Assembly: GCA_002224055.1 (NCBI GenBank)
Contig: AZLU01000067.1
Coordinates: 124,001-188,000, forward strand
DNA: 64,000 nucleotides
Origin: Pezizomycotina sp. ARF18
Taxonomy: Eukaryota > Ascomycota
Direction of reading: 5' to 3'
Numbering within the stretch: the stretch's first letter is position 1; each line of letters starts with the position of its first letter. The notes beneath the pieces were generated by a model. The model had not been told where the DNA came from, searched no databases, and saw only the letters and a list, made by a program, of their open reading frames with translations. Made by a program: the position numbers and the translations under genes. Below, in pieces: positions 54,889 to 64,000 of this stretch.

Positions 54889-56326
54889 TATCCCGGTTAA
54901 CGGAATGGATGGAAAGAGATTTTACAAAGAGAAAGGTGAGAGTTATTACCTTGATACACATTCCCTTATGATTTCGTGGCCATTTCTTCAACTAAAGGTT
55001 ATAGTATTTGAAGTTGCTTCAGGGACAGGTTTCACCATCAACAACAATAACGACGGCACATTCAACACAACCCGGTTCACCGTACATCAGTATATCAGTA
55101 TATTATCCGAAATCAACTCGACCAATGCTTTCTATAAGCGATCATGACACGTATATTATATTCCTAATACACAATGCTTAACTATACCTACTTTCTATGT
55201 CCCTGGAAGTTCATGTTCTGAATACTACTTTTTTTCTATTGTATAATATAAGTTATTTACCACCGTCTATTAAAAAGAAAATATCCACTAGGATGCGGCA
55301 TAATATTTGTAATTACGGAGGTGTAAGAGAATCCTGCGACGTATTGCTACATTCCTTCAATCCTGCTCTGGTCTAAAAGTCCAAAAACCCCCGATATGTA
55401 CATATATTCTGATCGCTCTTTTTTGATTCAATACGTATACGTATCGAGATTTCCATTCTAATTTCTAACTGATGTCCCTGATGATACTGGGCTACATCTT
55501 CTGAGCCTCATCTGATTGTTCTTAGGTTCTACACTTTTACCTGTCATGATTCATAGCTCTGACCAGACGCGGGGCATACAATGCACGACATCAAAAGCTT
55601 AATTCTCAATTGCGACATTTACAGAGAACGCCTCCAACCACCACTATTATCAGTGTTTTAGCGATATTATGTTTATAAGCCTCGAAGGAAGCCAAATTTT
55701 TTCTTGCATTTAGTGTCTGGAGCCGCTTGGGCCAAAGCGCCAGGCTAATTTACCCGGCAGTGCCTTCAAATGCCCTGTCACTGCCGGCAACGTGTTCGCG
55801 ACGCGTGATCCCGTGATTATCATGAGGCTCTAGTGGGCAGGGTAAGTTAGGGTGTAGCCAATCAGAGCGCCCGGCGGCAGGCGGATTGTCTCCATCCGCA
55901 TGCCACTTTGGTGCTAGGCTCCCCAGAGTTTCTTGGAGCCTACAGAAGGATATTTCCTGCCAATTTACTGTGGGAAAGCTTAGACCTTTTGAGGCTGAAA
56001 AAGCAAGAATGTAAGCCACTTATTGCCGAGCATAGCCTTACTACTATTTGGTGGGAAATACGAAAGAGATGTGTCAGAGCCATCATCAGATAAACAAAAC
56101 AACACTTACAGCGGTTGCGAGGAAGAAACCGAAAATTCGCGTGGCCAGGTGGCAGTGGACCAGACCGCCTTACCGCCTGTCTTACCATCTTATGGTTCCA
56201 GATCTCTCCCCCGTCTCCGTCTCCCGCGATAGTTTTTTCGTCGTATGGGTTCCTTATCTAGAGCCTCCAGCTCAAATGATAATATAAATATTAGCCCTTA
56301 ATACCCCCCTATTTTTCTTAGGAAAG
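54889..56326. other. intergenic region
   Basis: A 97-codon ORF at 54854-55147 has no features beyond Asn/Thr-rich low complexity. A GC-richer part at 55715-55925 contains a CCAAT box (55858-55862) in a GCCAATCAGAGCGC context and may be promoter of the zinc-finger gene. A TTTTTCTTAG acceptor-like word sits just before the start at 56327, so an upstream 5' exon is possible. Confidence 0.4.
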
Positions 56327-58857
56327 ATGTTCCGAAGGGCAGTAGCAATACCTCAGCTCTCGCGGCCCGTCTCCATCGCCGTATACAACTACCTCGCTTC
56401 CAACACGATGCAGCCGGCGGCAGCACCTACCCGCCGTGCCGAAGTGCGACCCCGCTTCATCAGCGATTCGATAACATCGTCGCCGACGCATCGCGATCCT
56501 TACGCCGAGGGTTCGCATCCTTATGGCGTCAGCCATCCCAGGGCTTCCATGTTTAATGAAGCGGAATACACGATACCACGTCCTAACGATCCTCTCCCTC
56601 CTAAGAGACACCGTCCTACTTACAGCGCCGACTTTGGAGCGGATCTGTCGGGATTCCTCGAGACCGATGATGCGATGATGACGACCGATGAAACGATACC
56701 TGGCGTCAGTATCAGCGCCGACGATGACTTCGGAACCAGAGGCGACGAAGATTACGACAGCATCGATCCTCCGCAAGCGCTGTGGGGGCAACAATTTCCC
56801 GACGCCGCCTTACAAGATCTACCCAAACCCCTGGCACGTTAACAAGAGATAATACCACCATTCAACGTTCGTTCCTCGATGATAAAGAGCCTTGGGAGTT
56901 AGACTTGGATGATTATGATCTCGAGGATCTGGAACTGAACGTCGATGACTCTTCGGAAATGCCCGAGTATCCAGAAGGATACGTCCCTCCTACGCCAGAA
57001 GACTTATCGAAACTGTTTCCGAACATACCGCACGAAAACAGAGACGACCTAGACACCGGTAACCTGAACCTGAGAATAGACGGCCCCATAAGCGCCGGCC
57101 GGCGGATGGACTGTTCACTCCGAGATACAAAGACAAGAAGAAAACCCCGATGACACCAGAACAACGCTCGAACAGAAAAGCCCGGCACCGATTACACTCC
57201 GAAGCGAACGAAGCTTCATCGCAATACGACTCCAAAGCCTTCCCGCACCGTCATCAGCAAATGATGCTCAGCGACCGCTTCAGTAACGCCTCGCGAGCAG
57301 CCTACGCCAAGCTCCGAGCTCACGCACACACGGGCCGCATGCCGCCGGACATCATCGCCGCTATGGAAGCCCGGCAGCGCAAACCTTCCTCTGATACCTC
57401 GCACAACCACGCCAGCGTCGAACTATCCAACTTGTCAACTCGCTCGGTACCGAAGCCGACGTCGTAAACCGTGGTTTCCGCGCGCTGGAAAATTTATTGA
57501 ACCACCGCGTTTTCTCGTCTTTGGAGGATGTGTACTCCTTCCTGCACGTCGCGTACGCGATGTCGCAGACGCAGACAAGTACACCGTGCCGTTCTACGCC
57601 GGCTGAATTTTCTCAGGGATTAGAGGCTTTGAGGAATTGTCTTGACGATACGCCGAAGCCTAGCTGGAATCCGGAGAGGAGGGAGTATAAGGATACGGAT
57701 ATTTTCGACGAGATCGTCGGTGTCATGTGGAGCGAAATTGACGAGGCGATGTCGTGGTTGGGGAAACAGGAGGGACTGGATTTCCTGGAGACACTCAAGA
57801 AGGCGGCCAACCGTCTTCGTAAAGCTACGAAGCTACTCAAACGCGTACATATGGCAAGGAAATCCGACGGTATGGCGATCGACGATGGAGAGGGTGGGAG
57901 AGGGAATATGATGGTGGAAAAGGAGTCGAAGTGGTTGAACATCGTCACTGGCTCGATATTCGGCATCGTAGTGGGTTCATGCACGCTGCTCACGGCATGT
58001 GGGATGCTCTGCTATCGAGATTTTCTGCTGCGGCGTATTCCTTCCTCCTATCGCCGCCGGAGAAAGGCAGCGACGAGCTTCTGCAGTTCTTTGCAACGTT
58101 CTTCGATAACTCATACAACGTCAGCGAGCCTATAATATCGGAAACATGTCATCAAGACGTGTTTGGTATCGCCCTGGACTTACTAAGGGACGGAACAATA
58201 TCTACCCTACGCGGCTTCGAAAACTACCTCATCTGGATCGGGAAATCTGGAAGCCGGTCACGCAGTCAATTCCTCAATTTCTCCGAAGCTGTATTACGGC
58301 AGTCGCTGACCTGCGCCCACCTCGTCGCCGATAGCAGCAAGACGAAGCTGAAGCCGAGCTGGGGAAAAGACTACGATCTGGAGTACGTTACTAGCCGTTT
58401 CAACGAAGCAACCGAGCAATACAACCAAGCTTCTTCATCACGCTCGTCGCCGCCACCTAGCGTGTCTGACGATTCAGAACACTCCCCCATGGTCATGGGT
58501 ATCTCCCCCGAAGGACCTGTATCTGGCACTCCTATAACATCTGAAGATTCGATGGATACCGATACCCCGCGCCGCGGTAATTCTCCTTCGTCGTCGATCA
58601 CGTCAGATGCGAAATCGACAAAGTCCGAGATCAAGATTATATGCCGGCAGCCACACTGCGGTAAGGTGTTCTCGACACGGCCGAATTTGTATAGACACCA
58701 GCGTGTGGCGCATCCTGATGTTGCCGCGGGTCAAGGAACGGAGTATGTTTGCGGGTATAACGGGTGCACGCAGGTGCTGAGGAGGAAAGATAACGTGCAT
58801 AAGCACAGGAGGATCGTTCATAATATCACGGAGAAGCTGCCTGTTTACCGCGCTTGA
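56327..58857 (+). CDS. C2H2 zinc-finger protein, putative transcription factor
   Basis: The gene starts MFRRAVAIPQLSRPVSIAVY. A disordered head contains YTIPRPNDPLPPKRHRPTYS and acidic Asp-rich parts (ELDLDDYDLEDLELNVDDSS, 56896-56955), which could act in activation. Past a few frame changes comes a helical middle: RALENLLNHRVFSSLEDVYS, FLHVAYAMSQTQT, DTDIFDEIVGVMWSEIDEAM, then DELLQFFATFFDNSYNVSEP and FGIALDLLRDGTISTLRGFE. A Ser/Pro-rich linker leads to two C2H2 fingers at the C-terminus: CRQPHCGKVFSTRPNLYRHQ (from 58642) and CGYNGCTQVLRRKDNVHKHR (from 58750), each C-x4-C-x12-H-x4-H-like. Stop at 58855-58857. About 830 residues. Likely nuclear and DNA-binding; the helical middle resembles that of other fungal C2H2 proteins of unknown role. 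Confidence 0.7.
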
Positions 58858-60745
58858 ATGTGATGATATAGGAGGATATTTTTCACGGGTTAGGCTTTTC
58901 CTTGTGTTTGGAGATGGAGTTAGGGAGGTGCCTTATCTTTTACAATGCCGCTACTGGCTTTTCATATTGTATTTATATTGACTTGTTTGTGCATTTTTAC
59001 ATCTTTTCCTTCCTGATATTCCACGCCACTCTAACATTAGGATCTCAATTTCAGGATATTAACCTCCATGTTTGCTTGCATATTATTCCGGCGTTGTCGT
59101 TTAGTTTAAAACAATCGAAGCTTAGACTTTAGAACATTGATCTCGTCAAGAAGTTTGAATATAATGTAAAGAGTCTCGTACTACGATTATTAATTCCTTA
59201 AGTATTTGAGTACAGACTAACGAACGCTAAGGGAAACATTAATACTACTGGGTCTCGAGATAAGTTTGACCTTTGCAACATCGGGCTGGTTTTATGGACC
59301 TTCGGATTATCTATACAGAATCTACGCGTTAACAAGAGTAGCACTGAGAGCAAATTTCTTTTGAAAGTTAGCGAGTACGCCAGCATTGGCTGCACCACAG
59401 AGCCATTTAACATCCTAATCCATCCAGCAGAAACATATAGCTGCCCTGAGCACCGATAATACCCCTGTGACGCCACCTACAGTTCGCCACTTTGCACACA
59501 TAGGCCGTTGTTGTATAAATTCCGCATGAGGTCGAGGCAGAGGTGCTGCAACTTTGGGGTTTGGAGGTAGCGCGCAGCAGTATAACTTGCCAATCTACAC
59601 GAGGTCTGCTGTCCTGTACCTAGAGGTGTAGCAGAATTGGATGCAGATCTGGGAAATGTTGTAATACTGCTCTCTTATCGAGTGATTGGTCATGCTAGTA
59701 TTACTAGTAGATGAATGAGAAGCGTGGGAATGGTTTTAATAAATGCATACACCTGATCCTTTATGAGACTAGATTGGCCCCCCTCCGCTGGCGGAATTTG
59801 CATGTCGGAAGAACCTGTTTTAGATGAGAAAGATCTAGAAATGGCGCATCGTATACCAGTTAACAAACCTCTTTCGAAGATGGTATTGGATACCAATGGA
59901 AGCTTACTGGATACGGAGCTACTAGATTATCAGGCGGGCCTCGAAGACGTGATTCAATAGTGGTTGAGGAAATGCTGTCTGTTGGTAGGGAGGTGTCAGT
60001 TTGGCTATTTGGCTGTAGCAAACCTTAGAGTAAGGGAAGAGAAATATCCTCCTTTTATTGCGTCCTAAATTACTTTGACTTTAATCAAACTTGGCTTTCT
60101 TCTTCGGCTTGATAAAAATTATCAAGATCTGTTTCCGTAGTCTTCCGCGTGGTTCCCTCTTTGTAGAGTGTTCACGACCTTCAAGTTTGTTATTCCCGCG
60201 AAGTAAGTCACGGCTTGCTAAAGAAAGAGACGAGGAGGCAACTTACTCACACAAACCTCTGAACAGGATCACCCGCAAGTGAAGAGAGGCTATGAGCTGG
60301 GGCAATGTAGGTCTTCGCGTTGCTTAGGCACATACAACTAATTGGCAATGTAGAGTACGTGTATATATGCGGGGAGAAAGCCGATTTAGACAACTCTGTG
60401 ATATTCCACCGCCGAGCGTCGATAGTTTTCCAAGATCTTGAGAATCAAAAATATTCTAAAAGAATCTACTGTTGACCGAATTGTCTTTGTTCTTCAGGTT
60501 ATGTAGAAGGTCGTGAATGAGCCAAAGGGACATGCGTCATCTAAAGCAGATGAGAAGAACACCTAAGTCCAAGCCTTTAAAAGGCAACCTCTTCGACCAA
60601 TTCACCTTAATTAGATCTTTTCAATTATACCAACCTCTCCCTAAGGACCATCTAGATCGTATCATATCAGTATCGCGAAAGTGACCAGTAGCGACCCTCT
60701 TATTCGCGAAGTGCAGCATCTTAGCCTCAAGGAATTCAAAACAGA
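58858..60745. other. intergenic region
   Basis: AT-rich. A 65-codon ORF at 59763-59960 (EPVLDEKDLEMAHRIPVNKP) is acidic and uninterrupted but has no recognisable family. The right end (60580-60745) is probably the promoter and leader of the next gene. Confidence 0.35.
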
Positions 60746-61609
60746 ATGTCTCAAACACGCCTCGTCTGGATTTTCAAGGGTAAGATATCTCCTTCGTGAG
60801 AACGATTATGAAGCGATTTACTAAGCAGGAGGACAGCCGCTTTGACCCAACTCGCGCACCATCCGATCTCACCGTGACTGTCGGTTCGGAAGGAAGGCAG
60901 TTCGATCTCCACCGCGACGTCATGATCCAAAGCTCGCGGTTCTTCAAACGCTATTTTGATTCCAATGAAAATTCAGGAGACTACGAAGACGGCATCGTAA
61001 CTATCAGCGAAATGGATTCCAAGGTCTTCGAAACTGCGTTCAGTTCATCTACATGGGCGACTATGCCACCGCGACCACACTTGCGGACCACGCGGACACC
61101 TTCGGCGGCGCCGCTCTCCTCGGAATCCCAGCGCTCAAGGACGAATGTATGAGGCTTATCTGCCAGGAACTTACCCACAACCGCTTCGATCAGCCCGCCG
61201 TCGAGAATATCCTCAGGCAGATCTATGCCAACAGCACCGCCAACGATCGCCACGCTCAGGTACAAGGTCAGCAGAGCTACTTCTTTAAGCTTATTGACTA
61301 CCTCATGAACCGCAACTACATCGGCTTTGCAGACGGGACTCCCCTCAGCCCGCTCCTCCAGGAGCTTCCGGAGCTTTATATGGACCTCCTTATGCTCCGC
61401 AAGATTGAAGGGTACATGATCACGGTCGCACCGCCGCAGTACATGTGTCAACAGTGTCGCATTCTTACCGATAGTAAGATCGTCTTCATGCCATGCGGCG
61501 CCGCGGGAATGGGAATGAGGTTATTTACGTCCAGTGCGAGCAGTGTAACGTGCAGCGTGGAGGGACCTGGGTTTGCAAGGAGTGTAGGAGACAGAAGAGG
61601 TTTGCCTAA
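60746..61609 (+). CDS. BTB/POZ protein with Cys-rich C-terminus, tandem copy 1
   Basis: A short first exon (MSQTRLVWIFK) ends at a donor GTAAGA; the intron 60780-60828 is only 49 bp, and an internal ATG at 60796 is the alternative start. Then follow SDLTVTVGSEGRQFDLHRDV and MIQSSRFFKRYF, a clear BTB core, and after a frame change QFIYMGDYATATTLADHADT with FGGAALLGIPALKDECMRLI. A helical part has ENILRQIYANSTANDRHAQV and PELYMDLLMLRKIEGYM. The end has YMCQQCRILTDSKIVFMPCG (61440-61500), and in another frame VQCEQCNVQRGGTWVCKECR, stopping at 61607-61609. The Cys pairs (C-x-x-C at four places) suggest two zinc sites. Paralogous in layout to the next gene. Confidence 0.75.
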
Positions 61610-62258
61610 GACAGCGAAGGGAAGGAAGAGAGCATAGAATGGAGAGGCACGATCATGAGATTAAGGCTAGTGGTGAACAGAGCACCTGGCATAAGAACGA
61701 GCCAAAGAGACGGATAAACAAGAATGACACAAGGAACTTGGGAACGCTATCGATTACGCATCTATAGAGTAACGGCGCTAATAAGAAGCACTGAGATCAT
61801 GTTCACCCGCAGGACTTCTTGTGATTCTTAGATTAATTAATCGCGTTGCGTTCCCGCACACTATTGGAATATGGGTCTTTCTTCATAGCTTGTCGAGGTA
61901 AAAGGACGTTGAAACTTTGACTTATAACCAAGCTCTTTGCGAGCAGTAAATGATCACGGTGCCATGAGAGAGAGTGGAGGCCAAGTGTGCACATGAAGAC
62001 CCTTCTCCGCCGCGGTCTACTTTTATAGTATCATTTGTGTTATGCAGAATATATTCAAGACCAACTTCGCAGGAAAGCCAAGAACACGCTTGGCTTGAGA
62101 TAAAAGCGTGAGGTTATATAGCATTAATTACTGAGAGCTTCAAGCAAACTTTCCGCTGACGCCAGCTTAACAAAAATCATTCAAGATTCAAACTACACCT
62201 CATCCTTCTATTCCAATGGAGCATTATCATAAAACCTAACTAACAATCAAAGGTCATC
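61610..62258. other. spacer between the two tandem BTB genes
   Basis: AT-rich, no coding signal. The last 80 bp form a CA/CT-rich leader. Confidence 0.4.
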
Positions 62259-63539
62259 ATGGTTCAAAACATTCGCGATTGGGAAGAGCTCGAGTCACCT
62301 GGCGGCACGTTGGTCAACTTTGTGTCCATGCCGAAGACCTACGCGAAGGATGAGCTTGGCTTTGAGAGGTAGATATACGGATTTTGCGGCTCCAAACCAC
62401 CCGGATATCTCTATAGTACCTAGTCACTAACCACCACGCAGGCTCCTCGAAACCGGCCATCTATCTGACGTAACAATCCACGTCGGCCCTACGCCAAAAA
62501 TCTTCCACCTCCACCGCACGATCCTCGCGTCCAACTCCTCCTACTTCGAAAAGCTCTTCTACGGCAAGTTTCAAGAAAGCTCCGATAGCATCGCCTCGCT
62601 CCCCGACATGGATCACCGCATGTTCAAGTACGCCGTCTGGTTCCTCTATACGGGTATCTTTTCGCCCAACATGGGACCCGTTGCCGACGCGGAGATATTT
62701 GCGGTGGCGATATATCTGGATATCCCCAAGCTCAGGGATGCGGCGTTGTACTGGCTTTGGTCTGAGGTCCAGGATACTCTCAAAACCGCAACGACTACGA
62801 GCTTCGATTACGGAAGAACCTCGACGAAGTACGGGATCGAGGATCGAGACGAGGACGGAGACGAAGACGGCGGCGGCGGCGAAACGGTCATTTACAGGAA
62901 GTTCATGCATAGTGGCGATGAGAAAGAGGAGGCATTCGAAACGATGATGAGGGACAAAATCCGCGGGAGCCTATCCGAGCTAGCTTTCGCGCTCACAGTT
63001 CTCTGCGGCAAAACCTCCGGTCACGACAGGCACCAGCAGGCTCACATGGATGCGTACAGGAAGCGCAACTGGCCGAGAATAAATACTTCCAAATCTTAGA
63101 GCTCTGTTTCCTGGAAGAGGAGAACCGCAAAGTCATCGCGGATTATCTGGATACATCAACGCCCGCGTTGCAGGAGGTCATCGACGACGTAGAAGAGCTC
63201 AAGGCCGTCGAGAAGTCCATAAGGGAGCAAACGGTCTGCAGCCCTCTTTGCTATTATTGTGGCGAGATGACTGAGCCCGGAGAGGATATAATTGGCTTTC
63301 TACCTTGCGGGTTCCAGGGCAACGGTTGGGTAGAGGAGAGCAAGTGGACTCAGAAGGAGATCCTATTCTTCGATTGCAAGGTATGCAACATTAAGAGAGG
63401 TGCGTGCTGGGAGTGCGCATCTTGCAAGATGCCTAAGATCCATACGGATATTATGGATCTCCAGGTGGAAGTTTTAAGCTCCTGGCAAAAAGTCCCTTCG
63501 AATGGCAAAGAGAACTCCGGAATTAAAGTCGAAGGATAA
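62259..63539 (+). CDS. BTB/POZ protein with Cys-rich C-terminus, tandem copy 2
   Basis: MVQNIRDWEELESPGGTLVN starts exon one, which ends at a donor GTAGAT; the intron is 62369-62441 (73 bp, branch CACTAAC, acceptor CGCAG). The BTB core follows: LLETGHLSDVTIHVGPTPKI, FHLHRTILASNSSYFEKLFY, FKYAVWFLYTGIFSP and EIFAVAIYLDIPKLRDAALY. An acidic insert (EDRDEDGDEDGGGG, near 62838-62880) is followed by helices, then after one frame change near 63075 by KYFQILELCFLEEENRKVIA. The tail has LCYYCGEMTEPGEDIIGFLP, CGFQGNGW, FFDCKVCNIKRGACWECASC and stops at 63537-63539. The same Cys spacing as in copy 1 (C-x-x-C, then C, then C-x-x-C ... C-x-x-C) shows shared ancestry. Only one frame change, so this is among the cleanest genes here. 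About 400 residues. Confidence 0.75.
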
Positions 63540-64000
63540 CAAAACAAATATATAAGAGTATTCGGGAATCAAGGCTCGTCATCAGCACTTGGACAACAAT
63601 GTTTTAATTTAGACAAGTATCACTAACGTTTGTTCAACATCTTTGCTCGGTATATTGCGATCAAGGAACTATAATTTCAATGCTAACTGCTATAATGCAT
63701 CAATGGTTTAGATAATTCAAGTATGCTACATTATCCAAAGGAATATGACACTTTAACCGTATTCTATATGAATCGAATTCAGCCACTTCGAGGGTTTTGC
63801 GTGAGCTTGACAGAAAATATTTAGCACCGCATCACACCATCGAGTAGCCATTGTTCTTCTACTTCAAAGACATACAGTAGTAAACCAGAGAATACATTAC
63901 TATTGTAATGACATGACTCTGAAATGGCTTAAGAGGAATATATCTCTGGCGATTTATTGTTGGGAACATACTGCGATGAAAATTCACAGAGGAAAGATCA
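63540..64000. other. right-edge intergenic region
   Basis: AT-rich 3' flank of the last gene. No coding signal or repeat recognised up to the window end. Confidence 0.4.

Overview
The window looks like nuclear DNA of a filamentous ascomycete (Pezizomycotina). Support for this: short introns (about 49-185 bp) with GTRNGT donors, CTAAC-type branch sites and YAG acceptors; TATA boxes about 120-160 bp upstream of several start codons with CA-rich leaders; and fungal protein families such as a LaeA-like methyltransferase, an MCT-type MFS transporter, fungal BTB/POZ proteins with Cys-rich tails, a C2H2 factor, an F-box protein, a fungal/bacterial-type phospholipase A2 and small secreted proteins. 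No rRNA, tRNA, CRISPR array or intact transposon was recognised.

The dominant feature is that almost every recognisable protein is split over two or three reading frames by single-base length changes, with few substitution-type stops. Two paralogous secreted-protein genes (near 0.7 kb and 20.4 kb) show this clearly: the stretch after the signal peptide differs only at synonymous sites when read in the shifted frame, so that frame was the selected one. Uncorrected long-read indels are the simplest explanation; genuine decay is the alternative. Gene ends below are therefore best estimates, and entries typed CDS may need several frames.

Layout. 0-20 kb: secreted Tyr-rich protein; a small GAIG-repeat fragment; a decayed unknown gene (3.2-4.7 kb); a reverse-strand rhodopsin-domain-like membrane protein (4.8-6.2 kb); unknown gene at 7.8-9.2 kb; a trypsin-fold protein (11.1-13.6 kb); a disordered-tail protein (16.1-18.2 kb); a diverged 170-bp tandem duplication. 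20-40 kb: the second Tyr-rich paralog; LaeA-like methyltransferase (22.2-23.8 kb); phospholipase A2 (27.1-27.8 kb); GATGGG-rich minisatellites (28.1-28.9 kb); Gfo/Idh/MocA oxidoreductase (30.0-31.2 kb) convergent with an unknown four-exon gene (31.4-32.8 kb); MFS transporter (36.3-37.7 kb); BTB-like gene (38.8-40.0 kb). 40-64 kb: unknown four-exon gene (42.0-44.4 kb); a divergent pair of large-family fossils overlapping at their 5' ends (44.9-47.8 kb); BTB gene (48.4-49.4 kb); F-box gene (50.3-51.1 kb); Cys-rich secreted protein (51.4-51.9 kb); several small unknown proteins (52.7-54.9 kb); C2H2 zinc-finger gene (56.3-58.9 kb); two tandem BTB genes with Cys-rich tails (60.7-63.5 kb).

The genes do not form one pathway. 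The content is typical of an accessory, family-rich region: secreted proteins, BTB and F-box adaptors that could feed ubiquitin ligases, a LaeA-like methyltransferase without visible synthase genes, and long poly-A/poly-T tracts. I did not find a convincing undescribed multi-gene system. The best leads are the Tyr-rich secreted pair, the trypsin-fold protein, the small VxKxL family near 54 kb, the BTB/Cys-tail group and the divergent pair at 46.5 kb.
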